Of a stretch of DNA of 64,000 nt, positions 44,460-54,695 are shown in pieces. The position numbers and the translations under genes were made by a program. The notes below the pieces were generated by a model. It was not told the DNA's origin. It ran no database searches and worked only from the letters and a program-made list of their open reading frames with translations. This stretch comes from Desulfosporosinus acididurans (GTDB taxonomy: Bacteria > Bacillota > Desulfitobacteriia > Desulfitobacteriales > Desulfitobacteriaceae), in contig NZ_LDZY01000017.1 of NCBI RefSeq assembly GCF_001029285.1, forward strand, positions 30,557-94,556, in the 5' to 3' direction. Every line of letters begins with the position of its first letter. The stretch's first letter is position 1.

Positions 44460-44640
44460 TCAACGAGGTTTCATACGCTGTTTCCACCTGTCCGTGAGGC
44501 CTCCCACGGTGTCCGTTTAGCAATTGTATTCGTGTTCCACGGGCCGGAACTTTATTCCAACCATCAACAGAAATGATACAATTATGCGCATTCCTGACTT
44601 TTCCCTTTTTAATTTTCGCACCATAATAAAACAGCTCCTT
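44460..44640 (-). pseudogene. Possible coding remnant, unrecognised
   Basis: One minus-strand frame without a start codon stays open across this gap and reads GAKIKKGKVRNAHNCIISVD, then GWNKVPARGTRIQLLNGHRG and GQVETAYETSLK, before running into the 3' end of the MBL gene. It looks protein-like, but I recognise no family. Weak. Confidence 0.2.
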
Positions 44641-44711
44641 ATTCTATGCTGATATTATTCAGCCACAGAACAAGGAGCAATGTGAGGGCAACCCCCATTT
44701 GTTTCAGCACC

Positions 44712-45839
44712 CTACCGCCGTTTTAAATACAGCAGGAAAGCCCGGTGTAATAAAGGCTGCAGGGGATAGTCCCAAGCACCAATCATTTCACAGGCCTCGC
44801 CTCCAAAGCCCAATTTAAATCGCAACAACCCAAACAGGTGGTCAGATTCATCCAGAGTAGGGCTGATGCCTCTGAAATCATAAGTGTGAGCTTTAAGCTG
44901 ATAAGCATCCTGAATCATACGCCACTGGATTGCATGATTAGGGGCCTTCTCCCGTTTTACATTGCTGCTGGCCCCGTAAAGATACCACGAGTGGAAGTTG
45001 GAATGGACGGCTAAAGTGGCAGACAGTAATTCTTCTTCATCTTCCGCCAGATAAAGGGCAATACGGTCTGCTGCTTCGGCCTTTAATGACTGATACATAT
45101 TAGAAAAGTAGGAGAAACTGCGCACCTTGAATTGATCCCGTTCTGAAGTTACCTTCAGCAACTCATAAAAAGCCGGTAAATCCTGCTCTGTCCCGACTCG
45201 GACCTTGACGCCTAAACGATCAGCCTTTTTAACGTTGCGCCTCCAGTTAGTATGAAAACAGGCGAAGACCTCATCCAAGCTGCGTCCCTTTAAGGGCAGG
45301 CGGTAAACATATTCGGGTTGGGACACGGCGAAACCCGTATCACCTTGCTGCTTCTGCCAACCGATTTGCCTTAATTGCTGCTGCACCTGTTTAGCCGTTC
45401 TGTAGTCCTCATCAGGTGGCAAATCACGCAAAACTTTTCCCGAGCTGCCCTGTTCGCGAGCTTGCTCTAAGAACTTTTTAATTGTGGGAGTATACCATTT
45501 TGCCTGTACCACAGGTGGATCAATTTTAACACTGAAAACATGCTTGCTTTTCAAATAAGCAAAAAAAGGTTCAAACCATTCCTTGAGGTTAGAGCTCTGC
45601 CAGTCAATAATCGGGCCGCGGGGACAATAAGCCAGGTAGCGGTTAAGGTAGGGCATTTTCCGATATAAAACCAAACCACACCCTGCCAATTTGTTATCCG
45701 AGGTGAACCACCCCAATAAATCGCTGGTCCAGTCAGTTTTAACTTTGGACCAGGAAGGATACTGCATAAAATTGCCTAAATCGGCTTGAGAAATAAACGA
45801 ATAATAGGTTTCTTCACTTATTTTATCAACTTTTAACAT
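44712..45839 (-). CDS. FemAB/FemX-like aminoacyltransferase
   Basis: 375 residues with the two GNAT-like domains of the Fem family: FMQYPSWSKVKTDW near 25, LAYCPRGPIIDW near 65, HTNWRRNVKKADRLGVKV near 200 and ASSNVKREKAPNHAIQWRMI near 300. The family adds the first amino acid of the peptidoglycan cross-bridge to lipid II from aminoacyl-tRNA, at the inner membrane face. The substrate amino acid cannot be told. The helical arm typical of tRNA-handling members is short here. ATG 45839 is preferred over the TTG in front of it. Single gene. Confidence 0.85.
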   Translation of the reverse strand: MLKVDKISEETYYSFISQADLGNFMQYPSWSKVKTDWTSDLLGWFTSDNKLAGCGLVLYRKMPYLNRYLAYCPRGPIIDWQSSNLKEWFEPFFAYLKSKHVFSVKIDPPVVQAKWYTPTIKKFLEQAREQGSSGKVLRDLPPDEDYRTAKQVQQQLRQIGWQKQQGDTGFAVSQPEYVYRLPLKGRSLDEVFACFHTNWRRNVKKADRLGVKVRVGTEQDLPAFYELLKVTSERDQFKVRSFSYFSNMYQSLKAEAADRIALYLAEDEEELLSATLAVHSNFHSWYLYGASSNVKREKAPNHAIQWRMIQDAYQLKAHTYDFRGISPTLDESDHLFGLLRFKLGFGGEACEMIGAWDYPLQPLLHRAFLLYLKRR

Positions 45840-46156
45840 CAAGAAAATTACACTCCATTATAAAAACACAAAGCCAAGGGTTATACGTCTTTCTCTATGC
45901 CTGTACCAGCAGACTAAAATACAGTATTTTGCGATTTACCCGTCGTAAAAAGGCTTTATATTTTTTTAGTTTTAAATTCGGCTATAAAAAAGGGCTAAAA
46001 TAACCGTATTAACTATTTTACCACAATTATGATATTTAGACTTCATCAATTTCATCTTACTGAAATAAATAATTCAAAAGCCAGAGAGTAAACTCTCTGG
46101 CTATGACTTCCCTAACTGTTTTCTAAATCAATAACAATCTCAACGTGCTGCTTCGT
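45840..46156. other. Intergenic region with a terminator
   Basis: About 315 bp. It contains a perfect stem AGCCAGAGAG TAAA CTCTCTGGCT at 46079-46102, probably the terminator of nifJ. AT-rich elsewhere, with no gene. Confidence 0.55.
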
Positions 46157-49100
46157 CTATTGACCCGCTAATCTCCTGTAGCTTTCCAGTCTTTCAGCCG
46201 AGTCCTGTTCGGTTTTTTCAAATATAGCCTCGGCTACCTCAGGAAATTTCTTTTTCAGAGAAGAATAACGCACTTCTCCCATCAGGAATTCCTGTAAGTT
46301 CAGCGTTGGTTCTTTGGAATCCAGTGCAAATGCCTTTTTACCCGCATCCTTCAATTGAGGATTGTAGCGATACAGCGACCAATAACCGCTTTCCACGGCC
46401 CGTTTAGCTTCCAACTGACTACATCCCATACCCACCTTTAGCCCATGATTGATACAAGGTGCGTAAGCAATAATCAAGGATGGTCCCGGATAAGCTTCTG
46501 CTTCAGCGATGGCTTTAAGAGTTTGATTCTTATCAGCACCCATAGAGATTTGTGCGACATAGACATGTCCATAACTCATGGCCATCATGCCAAGATCCTT
46601 CTTCTTAGTACGTTTACCGCTCGCGGCTAACTTAGCCATCGCCGCTGTGGGCGTAGATTTGGAGGACTGCCCCCCCGTATTGGAATAGACTTCGGTATCA
46701 AAAACCAGAACATTCACATCTTGACCCGATGCCAGGACATGATCTAAGCCGCCAAAACCAATGTCATAAGCCCAGCCGTCTCCACCAAAGATCCATTGGG
46801 ATCTCTTGACCATAAAATCTTTATTCTTGAAGATTTCATTAAGCAGCGGATTATTACCTTTATTTTTTTCCAGAAGGGCGATAAGTTTATCTGCTCTGGC
46901 ACGGGTGTCTTCACCTTGATCAATATTTTCCAACCACTCTTCACAGGCAGTGTTGAATTCTGTTCCAATATTTAATTTAAGCGCTTCTCGGATGTCCTGG
47001 GCTAATTTTGCCCGGACTTGATTTAGGCCAAGTAACATGCCTAGCCCATATTCGGCGTTATCTTCAAATAACGAATTACCCCAGGCTGGTCCATGCCCGC
47101 TATGATTTTTGGTATAAGGCATAGATGGTGCGCTAGCGCCCCAAACGGAAGAACAACCTGTAGCATTGGCAATCATCATCCTGTCGCCAAACAATTGAGT
47201 CACGAGTTTAGCATACGGAGTTTCACCACACCCTGCGCAAGCACCAGAAAATTCAAGAAGTGGTTGCTCAAATTGACTACTTTTTACAGTAAGCGTATTT
47301 GAGGAATTGACTTTTGGCGATACAGTCAGAGCATAATTCCACAACTCAGCTTGCTCAAGTTGAGTTTCGAGGGGCTTCATTTCTAAGGCTTTTTGTTTGG
47401 CTGGACAAATCTGGGCACAGTTTCCACAACCCGTACAATCGTAGACTGAAAGGGCCATGCGAAAGTTCAAGCCTTTCGCACCACTGGCGGCAATACTTAC
47501 GAAACCTGCAGGAGCGTTTTTCATTTCTTCTTCATTAATCAACACAGGTCTGATAGCAGCATGGGGACATACATAAGAACATTGATTACACTGAATACAA
47601 TGTTCCGGTATCCAGCAAGGAACATTAACGGCAATACCGCGTTTTTCATAAGCCGCAGTACCCATTGGGAAGGTGCCGTCTTCCATACCAACAAAAGCAC
47701 TAACCGGCAATTGATCACCTTCTTGCCTGTTCATGGGAATCAAAATATTTTTAATAAATGTTGGCACGTTATCCTCAGTCCTGCTTTTATCTTGAGCCTT
47801 TTCCCAGGAAGCGGGAATACTAATTTTCACGATGCCTTGCACCCCTTTATCGATGGCATCATGGTTCATCTTGACAACTTTTTCACCTTTAGCGCCATAG
47901 GATTTTACGACAGCATCTTTCAAGTATTTCACTGCATCTTCCACGGGAATAATATTGGCAATCTTGAAAAAGGCAGCTTGCATGATCATATTAATTCTTC
48001 CACCCAGACCAATTTTTTGAGCGATACCAATAGCATCTAAGGTATAAAAATTAATATTCTTCTTGAAAATGTAACGCTTCATAGCTGCCGGTAGATTCTC
48101 ATCCAGTTCTTGCTCCGTCCAATTGCAATTCAAAAGGAAATTTCCGCCCTGCTTTAGACCTTCCAATACGTTATATTTATCGACATAAGACTGATTATGG
48201 CAAGCGATGAAATTTGCTTTATTGATCAAGTAAGGTGATTTTATAGGGTTTTTACCAAAGCGCAAATGGGAAATGGTAACACCACCGGATTTCTTAGAAT
48301 CATAAGCAAAATACGCTTGGGCATACATATCGGTATGATCGCCAATAATGGCAATAGCACTTTTGTTAGCGCCAACTGTTCCATCCGAACCGAGCCCCCA
48401 GAATTTACAAGCCGTCGTTCCAAGCGCTGTGGTATCAATATCTTCACCAAACGGCAAGGAGGTATTAGTAACATCGTCCACAATACCCACGGTGAAATTG
48501 TCCTTGGGCTGCTGTTGGTTCAGATTTTCAAAAATCCCCTGAATGTGGCCAGGAACAACATCTTTGCCACCAACGCCACAGCGACCGCCAACGATTGCCG
48601 GCTGCCATTCTCTACCATAAAATGCTGCTTTAACATCCAAATACAGCGGTTCTGCCAAAGCCCCCGGCTCTTTCGTTCTGTCCAAAACCGCAATCTTTTT
48701 CACAGTTTTAGGAATGTACTTTAAGAAATGTTCTAGGGAAAAAGGTCTGTACAAATGAACCGTCAATAGACCTACTTTCTCGCCATGGGCGTTCAAATAA
48801 TCAACAGTTTCCTCTATAGCTTCACATACCGAACCCATAGCTATAATCATTCGTTCAGCATCAGGTGCACCATAGAAATTGAAAAGATGATAATCCCGAC
48901 CTGTAAGTTTATTGATCTCAGCCATATAGTTTTCCACTATCTCAGGAAGAGCTTGGTAATACCGATTGGAAACTTCTCGTTGCTGAAAATAGATATCCGA
49001 GTTTTGGACTGTCCCTTTGATAACCGGATGATCAGGATTTAGTGCTCTTCTTCTAAATTCATCGACAGCATCCCGATCGATTAGTTGAGCCAATTCATCA

Positions 49101-49663
49101 TAGTCAAGGACTTCTATTTTTTGCATTTCATGCGACGTCCGAAATCCATCGAAAAAGTTCAAAAACGGGACTCGTCCTTTAATGGCAGACAAATGAGCTA
49201 CTGCTGCCAAATCCATGACTTGCTGCACACTGCTTTCAGCGAGCAAAGCAAAGCCGGTTTGGCGTGTGGCCATTACATCTTGATGATCACCAAAGATAGA
49301 GATTGCATTTGCCCCAAGCGCTCGAGAACTGACATGAAACACCGCGGGCAAAAGTTCACCTGCGATTTTATACATGTTGGGGATCATTAACAACAGGCCT
49401 TGGGATGAAGTATACGTCGTCGTTAACGCGCCGGCATGCAAGGAACCATGAACGGCTCCCGCTGCACCTGCTTCTGACTGCATTTCAACAAGTTTTAACG
49501 TTTGGCCAAAAATGTTTTTACGACCCTGGGTGGACCATTCATCCGCATGCTCTGCCATATTTGTTGATGGGGTAATGGGGTATATGGCCGCTACATCGGT
49601 AAAAGCATAAGATATGTGAGCCGCAGCTGTATTCCCGTCCATCGTTTGCATCGTTCTTGTCAT
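46157..49663 (-). CDS. nifJ: Pyruvate:ferredoxin (flavodoxin) oxidoreductase
   Basis: 1168 residues, a single-chain PFOR that oxidises pyruvate and other 2-oxoacids with CoA to acyl-CoA, CO2 and reduced ferredoxin. In order: the pyrimidine-binding domain (AAIYPITPSTNMAEHADEW), the domain II CoA region, the ferredoxin domain with CIQCNQCSYVCPHAA and CTGCGNCAQICPAK, the proximal cluster region CAGCGETPYAKL and the TPP domain with FGGDGWAYDIGFGG. It starts at ATG 49663 after AGAAGGG; upstream in-frame codons are unsupported. It lies 105 bp downstream of the permease gene. With threonine dehydratase it could turn 2-oxobutyrate into propionyl-CoA. Confidence 0.95.
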   Translation of the reverse strand: MTRTMQTMDGNTAAAHISYAFTDVAAIYPITPSTNMAEHADEWSTQGRKNIFGQTLKLVEMQSEAGAAGAVHGSLHAGALTTTYTSSQGLLLMIPNMYKIAGELLPAVFHVSSRALGANAISIFGDHQDVMATRQTGFALLAESSVQQVMDLAAVAHLSAIKGRVPFLNFFDGFRTSHEMQKIEVLDYDELAQLIDRDAVDEFRRRALNPDHPVIKGTVQNSDIYFQQREVSNRYYQALPEIVENYMAEINKLTGRDYHLFNFYGAPDAERMIIAMGSVCEAIEETVDYLNAHGEKVGLLTVHLYRPFSLEHFLKYIPKTVKKIAVLDRTKEPGALAEPLYLDVKAAFYGREWQPAIVGGRCGVGGKDVVPGHIQGIFENLNQQQPKDNFTVGIVDDVTNTSLPFGEDIDTTALGTTACKFWGLGSDGTVGANKSAIAIIGDHTDMYAQAYFAYDSKKSGGVTISHLRFGKNPIKSPYLINKANFIACHNQSYVDKYNVLEGLKQGGNFLLNCNWTEQELDENLPAAMKRYIFKKNINFYTLDAIGIAQKIGLGGRINMIMQAAFFKIANIIPVEDAVKYLKDAVVKSYGAKGEKVVKMNHDAIDKGVQGIVKISIPASWEKAQDKSRTEDNVPTFIKNILIPMNRQEGDQLPVSAFVGMEDGTFPMGTAAYEKRGIAVNVPCWIPEHCIQCNQCSYVCPHAAIRPVLINEEEMKNAPAGFVSIAASGAKGLNFRMALSVYDCTGCGNCAQICPAKQKALEMKPLETQLEQAELWNYALTVSPKVNSSNTLTVKSSQFEQPLLEFSGACAGCGETPYAKLVTQLFGDRMMIANATGCSSVWGASAPSMPYTKNHSGHGPAWGNSLFEDNAEYGLGMLLGLNQVRAKLAQDIREALKLNIGTEFNTACEEWLENIDQGEDTRARADKLIALLEKNKGNNPLLNEIFKNKDFMVKRSQWIFGGDGWAYDIGFGGLDHVLASGQDVNVLVFDTEVYSNTGGQSSKSTPTAAMAKLAASGKRTKKKDLGMMAMSYGHVYVAQISMGADKNQTLKAIAEAEAYPGPSLIIAYAPCINHGLKVGMGCSQLEAKRAVESGYWSLYRYNPQLKDAGKKAFALDSKEPTLNLQEFLMGEVRYSSLKKKFPEVAEAIFEKTEQDSAERLESYRRLAGQ

Positions 49664-49768
49664 GAAAATTTGCCCTTCTTTCGATTCTTTCTGATTTTGA
49701 AATAAAATAGAGGTTATGGATTGATTCATAACCTCTCTGGAAGATGTTAAATCACGGCCATGGGGATT

Positions 49769-51163
49769 CTATTTAGCAACCTCTTGTCTAGTCTCTGATT
49801 CTTCGTTTGTCTGTCTTTTTCCCATGCCAAAAGCGTAGTACCCCACAATGACAATCAGGAGAAATACTGCTCCCACTATTAATGATAAATGAGTATCAGG
49901 ATTGAACCACATTCCAACCAAGACGAGTGCCAAAAATATAATGGTGATATAATTGCTGATCGGAAATAAGGGAGACTTAAAGGGATGATCATTGATTTCA
50001 TTTTTCCATTTCTCCCTGAACTTAAATTGACTGAAAGCTAAGGCAAACCACGGAACCATTCCTGGAAGAATACTGGCACTATAAATATAGATAAACAATT
50101 TTGAATTTGGAGCTATGACATTTAACAAAACTCCCAACAATAAACAGGCAATCGTCGTTGCAATACTATTTCTGGGCACACCACTTTTAGATACTTTACC
50201 AAAGAATTTAGGTGCTTGGCCATTACTGGCTAAGGTATAGAGCATTCTCGCCGCACTATAAATCCCACTATTACACCCTGACATAGCTGCTGTAAGGACA
50301 ACAAAATTAATGATGCCAGCAGCGGCAACAATCCCTACTTTAGCAAAGGTCAACACAAAGGGACTGCCAAGTATACTTATTTGATTCCAAGGATAAATGG
50401 TAACAATGACAAAAATAGCACCCACATAAAAGATCAAAATACGCCAGATGATATTCTTAATGGCTTTTTGCAGCGTTCGTTTAGGATTTTCCGCTTCACC
50501 TGCTGTAATCCCTACTAATTCTACGCCTTGGAAGGCTGCCGTTACGATACAAAGGGAAAATAAGAAACCGTTGAGCCCACCGGCGAAAAACCCGCCATGG
50601 CTCCAGAGATTTGAAAGACCAATGGGATGACCACCGTTACCTAACCCGAAAAAAATCACGCCTGTACCAATAACCAACATAAAGACAATGGCGATGACTT
50701 TGATCATAGCAAACCAAAATTCGAATTCTCCATAATATTTCACAGCAGCTAAATTTGCTGCTGCAACGATTCCTACCCCGACCAAAGCCGGCAGCCAGTG
50801 AGGAATGCTCGGAAACCAATAGTTTACATAAATCCCGATTGCAGTTACTTCCGACATCCCCACCGTAACCCATAAGAACCAATAACTCCAAGCGGTCATA
50901 AATCCAGCCAAAGGGCTTATATACTTATTCGCAAAGGTAGCAAAGGAACCTGTCACTGGTTCGAGGAACAGCATTTCTCCCATGATACGCATGACGAAAA
51001 ACATAATGATCCCAGCCAAGGCATAGGCCAGTAACACAGAGGGCCCAGCCCATTTTATGGTACTCGCCGACCCCATAAACAAACCAACGCCAATCGTGCC
51101 GCCGAGTGCAATCAATTCAATATGCCGAGCCTTAAGTCCTCTGGTTAATTGTTTTTCTTGCAT
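49769..51163 (-). CDS. Amino-acid permease (AAT/APC family)
   Basis: 464 residues with 12 TM helices. N-terminal family signature [19 protein letters not shown], then [20 protein letters not shown] and [20 protein letters not shown]. It belongs to the amino acid transporter (AAT) group, with CycA/YdgF-like carriers of serine, alanine, glycine or threonine. Located 15 bp after the threonine dehydratase gene, so threonine or serine is the best guess. Its first 14 codons also survive as a tiny duplicate at 20891-20934. Confidence 0.9.
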   Translation of the reverse strand: MQEKQLTRGLKARHIELIALGGTIGVGLFMGSASTIKWAGPSVLLAYALAGIIMFFVMRIMGEMLFLEPVTGSFATFANKYISPLAGFMTAWSYWFLWVTVGMSEVTAIGIYVNYWFPSIPHWLPALVGVGIVAAANLAAVKYYGEFEFWFAMIKVIAIVFMLVIGTGVIFFGLGNGGHPIGLSNLWSHGGFFAGGLNGFLFSLCIVTAAFQGVELVGITAGEAENPKRTLQKAIKNIIWRILIFYVGAIFVIVTIYPWNQISILGSPFVLTFAKVGIVAAAGIINFVVLTAAMSGCNSGIYSAARMLYTLASNGQAPKFFGKVSKSGVPRNSIATTIACLLLGVLLNVIAPNSKLFIYIYSASILPGMVPWFALAFSQFKFREKWKNEINDHPFKSPLFPISNYITIIFLALVLVGMWFNPDTHLSLIVGAVFLLIVIVGYYAFGMGKRQTNEESETRQEVAK

Positions 51164-51178
51164 TATTACACGTCCTTC

Positions 51179-52387
51179 TTATCGAATATTTACCTTATAC
51201 TGACGTTGTTCCATTAATTGCTTTATAGTCTGAATTTGTTCCTCATCTGCAGTTTCCAGTTCCAACTCCACTCTCGCACAACCCAAAGCCACATCTCTAT
51301 TTTCCCTGCTATGTGTAACAGCAAGTACATTCGCGCCTGCATCAGCAACTAACTGCAACAATTGCCAGAGCACGCCCGGCTTGTCTGAAATAACAGTGTC
51401 AAAAAACACCTTTCGTCCAGACTTAACGAGTCCCTTGTTAATGATGCGTGTCATAGTATTGACATCAATATTTCCGCCACTGATTACCGCTGCTATCTTA
51501 CGGTTCTTGTAGTCAGAAATCCTATTCAGGACAGCGGCGACACTTGCAGCACCAGCACCTTCAGCGACAGTCTTGACCTTTTCGAGTAACAATAAAATTG
51601 TACTCGCTATCTCTTCTTCATCGACCGTAACAATATCATCGACATAGCGCTGACAGATATCAAAGCTCAAATCCCCGGGTGTTTTGACAGCGATGCCATC
51701 AGCGATGGTCGGGATTCCATCAACAGTTACTACGTGCTTCTGGGCGATTGATTCCGCCATGCCAGGGCAATTTTTAGTCTGTACTCCAATAATTTTTATT
51801 TTCGGGTTTAATTCCTTTATAGCTACCGCCATCCCGGAGATTAGGCCGCCTCCACCGATTGGCACGACCACCACTTCTACATCTGGCAAATCCTCTAACA
51901 TTTCTAAGGCAATTGTTCCCTGCCCCGCCATGACCAAAGGATCATTAAAGGGGTGAACAAAGGTGGCGTTTTCTTCCGCCTGAATTCGTTTGGCCTCTGC
52001 ATAGGCATCATCGTAAATATCGCCATATAAGACTACGTTTGCTCCATACCCACGCGTAGCAATCACCTTGGACAACGGCGCATGCTTCGGCATGACAATG
52101 GTCGACTTGATACCGAACGTGGTTGCTGCAAGAGCTACCCCCTGAGCATGATTCCCGGCAGAAGAAGCGATGACTCCGTTTTTCTTTTCAGATTCACTTA
52201 AATTCGCTATTTTGTTGTAGGCCCCCCTGACTTTAAACGAACCTGTACGTTGGAGGTTTTCCATTTTTAGATAAACACTATTGCCGCTCATCTCGCTGAT
52301 GATATTAGAATATGCCAATCCCGTTCTACAAATCACGCCATTTAGTGTTTCTCGAGCCCTTTGTATTTCTTTCAATGAGGCCGACAT
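51179..52387 (-). CDS. Threonine ammonia-lyase with C-terminal ACT domain
   Basis: 402 residues, a PLP fold type II enzyme turning threonine (and serine) into 2-oxobutyrate (or pyruvate) and ammonia. Seen: the PLP lysine in GSFKVRGAYNKI, ASSAGNHAQGVALA, the phosphate loop PIGGGGLISGMAVA and an ACT domain (about 325-402) for allosteric control. Length and single ACT are of the catabolic TdcB/IlvA1 type. Neighbours (permease, RidA, regulator, PFOR) support a degradative role rather than isoleucine synthesis. 12 bp after ridA. Confidence 0.92.
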   Translation of the reverse strand: MSASLKEIQRARETLNGVICRTGLAYSNIISEMSGNSVYLKMENLQRTGSFKVRGAYNKIANLSESEKKNGVIASSAGNHAQGVALAATTFGIKSTIVMPKHAPLSKVIATRGYGANVVLYGDIYDDAYAEAKRIQAEENATFVHPFNDPLVMAGQGTIALEMLEDLPDVEVVVVPIGGGGLISGMAVAIKELNPKIKIIGVQTKNCPGMAESIAQKHVVTVDGIPTIADGIAVKTPGDLSFDICQRYVDDIVTVDEEEIASTILLLLEKVKTVAEGAGAASVAAVLNRISDYKNRKIAAVISGGNIDVNTMTRIINKGLVKSGRKVFFDTVISDKPGVLWQLLQLVADAGANVLAVTHSRENRDVALGCARVELELETADEEQIQTIKQLMEQRQYKVNIR

Positions 52388-52399
52388 TTCATCACGTCC

Positions 52400-52786
52400 T
52401 TATTTGTTTTGGTAGGATGCAACAAGTTCAATTTCTACCAAAGCCCCTTTCGGCAAGCTGGCGACACCGACACAAGAGCGAGCTGGTAAAGTCTTCGTAA
52501 AGTATTGTTCATAAACTTTATTAACAGCAGCGAAATCTCCCATATCGAGAATATAAATAGTGGTTTTTATAACATCATCAAAGTCTAACCCTGCTTCTTG
52601 AATAACCTGTTTTAAGTTTTCCATGACCTGTTTCGTCTGAGCTTCAACTCCACCCTCGACAAAAACACCCGTTTTAGGATCAATGGGGATCTGACCCGAC
52701 GTGTAAAGATAACCTCCAGCCTTTATAGCTTGGGAATAGGCACCGACAGCTTTAGGAGCTTTTTCTGTTTTGATCGCTTCGTTCAT
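52400..52786 (-). CDS. ridA: RidA-family reactive enamine/imine deaminase
   Basis: 128 residues of the RidA/YjgF trimeric barrel family, with KAVGAYSQAIKAGGYLYTSG, the signature ILDMGDFAAVNKVYEQYF and PARSCVGVASLPKGALVEIE, whose Arg is the catalytic-type residue. It hydrolyses the reactive 2-aminoacrylate and 2-iminobutyrate released by threonine/serine dehydratase, and lies directly before that gene (12-bp gap). AAGGAG precedes ATG 52786; the longer reading from 52834 is unsupported. Confidence 0.95.
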   Translation of the reverse strand: MNEAIKTEKAPKAVGAYSQAIKAGGYLYTSGQIPIDPKTGVFVEGGVEAQTKQVMENLKQVIQEAGLDFDDVIKTTIYILDMGDFAAVNKVYEQYFTKTLPARSCVGVASLPKGALVEIELVASYQNK

Positions 52787-52934
52787 AATAATTTCTCCTT
52801 GTCTTTTATTTGTACCCCATAATCTATATTTCAATCAGAGTAACCACTGCTTACAATACAGTGTTTTTCATCACTACACTGCTGCAATCAAGGGAACCCC
52901 GAAAACTAGCAAGAACCATTTAGAGATAAGTAAC

Positions 52935-53597
52935 TTAATTTGTTTTCATAGCTAAATATCTATAAATTGTGCTTTCCGAGGTCCTTAAAGTAGCAGCCAC
53001 CTTCGCAATTGCACCTTTTATCTTGAAAATTCCGTCTTCACGAAGTTCTTGAACAATTGCACTTTTTTCTTCGCTGGACATTCTTTCTGCAGAAATCTTG
53101 TACTTGGTTATTATGCTCTTTATCGCATCATCAACCACGCTATCCAAAGACGTGCTTAATGACTCTTTTACCTCTTCAGTGTCATCCATACGAACTACAT
53201 TACCCAACATTGCAGTTAATGGAAATTCAGTTGGAATTTTATTAATGAGATCATCGGGAGAATTTAAGATATTCACACAGAGCATTCCTATCAATTCACC
53301 CTTTGCATCTTTAATTTTATAGGTCGAAGATATTAAATTTTCGCCGCTGGCAGTACGGCTTCGATAATTCACAAGGGCATTTTGATTCAAAAAGGTCTTT
53401 TGTTGTAATAACTTAAATCCCAGATCTGTTAAAGGGCATCCTATATACCGCCCACTTATATATCCATTACGAATTGCAATCACAGAGTTTTCTACATCTA
53501 TAATATCGTGCAAAACCACTTCGCAATGGGGACCGATGATGTCTGCAATAAAATCCACGAGGGGAATGTATAAATTCAACACCTCTTTGTAGTCCAT
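52935..53597 (-). CDS. YheO/DauR-type transcriptional regulator
   Basis: 220 residues: an N-terminal PAS-like YheO domain (about 5-120, PLVDFIADIIGPHCEVVLHD, then GELIGMLCVNIL) and a C-terminal helix-turn-helix (about 180-218, GAIAKVAATLRTSESTIYRY). Related regulators (for example DauR) control amino-acid catabolism. It is divergent from nothing and lies 148 bp upstream of ridA on the same strand, so it is the likely controller of the ridA, dehydratase, permease, nifJ set. Confidence 0.85.
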   Translation of the reverse strand: MDYKEVLNLYIPLVDFIADIIGPHCEVVLHDIIDVENSVIAIRNGYISGRYIGCPLTDLGFKLLQQKTFLNQNALVNYRSRTASGENLISSTYKIKDAKGELIGMLCVNILNSPDDLINKIPTEFPLTAMLGNVVRMDDTEEVKESLSTSLDSVVDDAIKSIITKYKISAERMSSEEKSAIVQELREDGIFKIKGAIAKVAATLRTSESTIYRYLAMKTN

Positions 53598-53715
53598 AAA
53601 TTCATCTTCTTTCTGTAATTCTGTATATTTTATATATTCGAGATATAATAAGAATTTCCTCCTATGATAATAATTTTTTATTATTTTTTCTCGCAGGATG
53701 GTGCAAAAACGAAAA

Positions 53716-53738
53716 GAGCATCGTCATAAACAATGCTC
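53716..53738. terminator. Small hairpin, terminator-like
   Basis: GAGCAT, 11-base loop, ATGCTC in the gap between the methyltransferase and YheO genes. Short stem, no strong T-run. Weak. Confidence 0.3.
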
Positions 53739-53830
53739 AATCTACCTATAAACAAACTGGCCTCTAGCTTGCAGCTGTTTGGAATATGGATGTGAAGTTA
53801 TCATTCATCTCGCGAGGCTCGTTCTGATAT

Positions 53831-54514
53831 TTATTTCCTTCCAAAAAGAACTACAAAATTATAATATTTGTAAACGCAATCTACATCTAAGAAGCCACTA
53901 TCCTCTATCCATTTCAGTTGGTCTGATAATGTTGACATTCTATCTAAATTTGCTCTTTCATATGCTGATTGAATTTCTTCCTTAGACAAGCCGCTTCTTT
54001 CGACCTTATTTTTCCAATCGTTTTTGTACAACGATTCCATGAAGTGGGTTTGCCCCAGAACTTGGTCTGCATTAATGAAAACTCCATCCTGATTTAAACT
54101 AGAATAGATATTTTGATATAACTGTTTTTTCTCATCAGCAGATAAATGGTGTATTGAAAGTGAAGAAATCACGACATCATACTTTCTATCGAATTTAATC
54201 TTGGTATAGTCATCAATTATGTACGTGATATTCTGATTAGCGACAAACCTTTCTTTTGCCATATCTAACATTTTTTCAGACAGGTCAATCAAAGTCACAA
54301 AGGCATCCGGATATTTCTCCAATATGAAAGAAGATAATAAGCCAGTTCCAGCACCAATGTCTAATATTTGGGGGTTTTTAGTTTTAGTTTCTGCAAGTGA
54401 AATTGCTATAGAATAGAAATCATCAAAACAGGGAATAAGCTTTTTTCTTTGACCATCATACTGACTGGCATTTTCATCAAATTTAATTTTTACATCACTG
54501 TGTTCAAAACTCAT
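53831..54514 (-). CDS. Class I SAM-dependent methyltransferase
   Basis: 227 residues with motif I ILDIGAGTGLLSSFILEKY, strand-2 VTLIDLSEKMLDMAKERF and the motif VVISSLSIHHLSADEKKQLY. It resembles the Methyltransf_25 group (tRNA cmo5U-type or small-molecule). The acceptor is unknown. Third such methyltransferase in the window, not closely similar to the other two. Single gene. Confidence 0.85.
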   Translation of the reverse strand: MSFEHSDVKIKFDENASQYDGQRKKLIPCFDDFYSIAISLAETKTKNPQILDIGAGTGLLSSFILEKYPDAFVTLIDLSEKMLDMAKERFVANQNITYIIDDYTKIKFDRKYDVVISSLSIHHLSADEKKQLYQNIYSSLNQDGVFINADQVLGQTHFMESLYKNDWKNKVERSGLSKEEIQSAYERANLDRMSTLSDQLKWIEDSGFLDVDCVYKYYNFVVLFGRK

Positions 54515-54695
54515 AGAGCACCTTCTTCACTTTTTTCTCATCTTAAACTTGGTATTATTAAGAAAACTTAATTGTCATGACACTTCAAGAATAAAACGGG
54601 AGTTTCCTTTTAAGTAACATTATATCATTAAAATAAACATGAGGTAAAGGTTGTTTTAATCGAGGTATTCAAAATAATCTTTGATGTCTCCAAAG

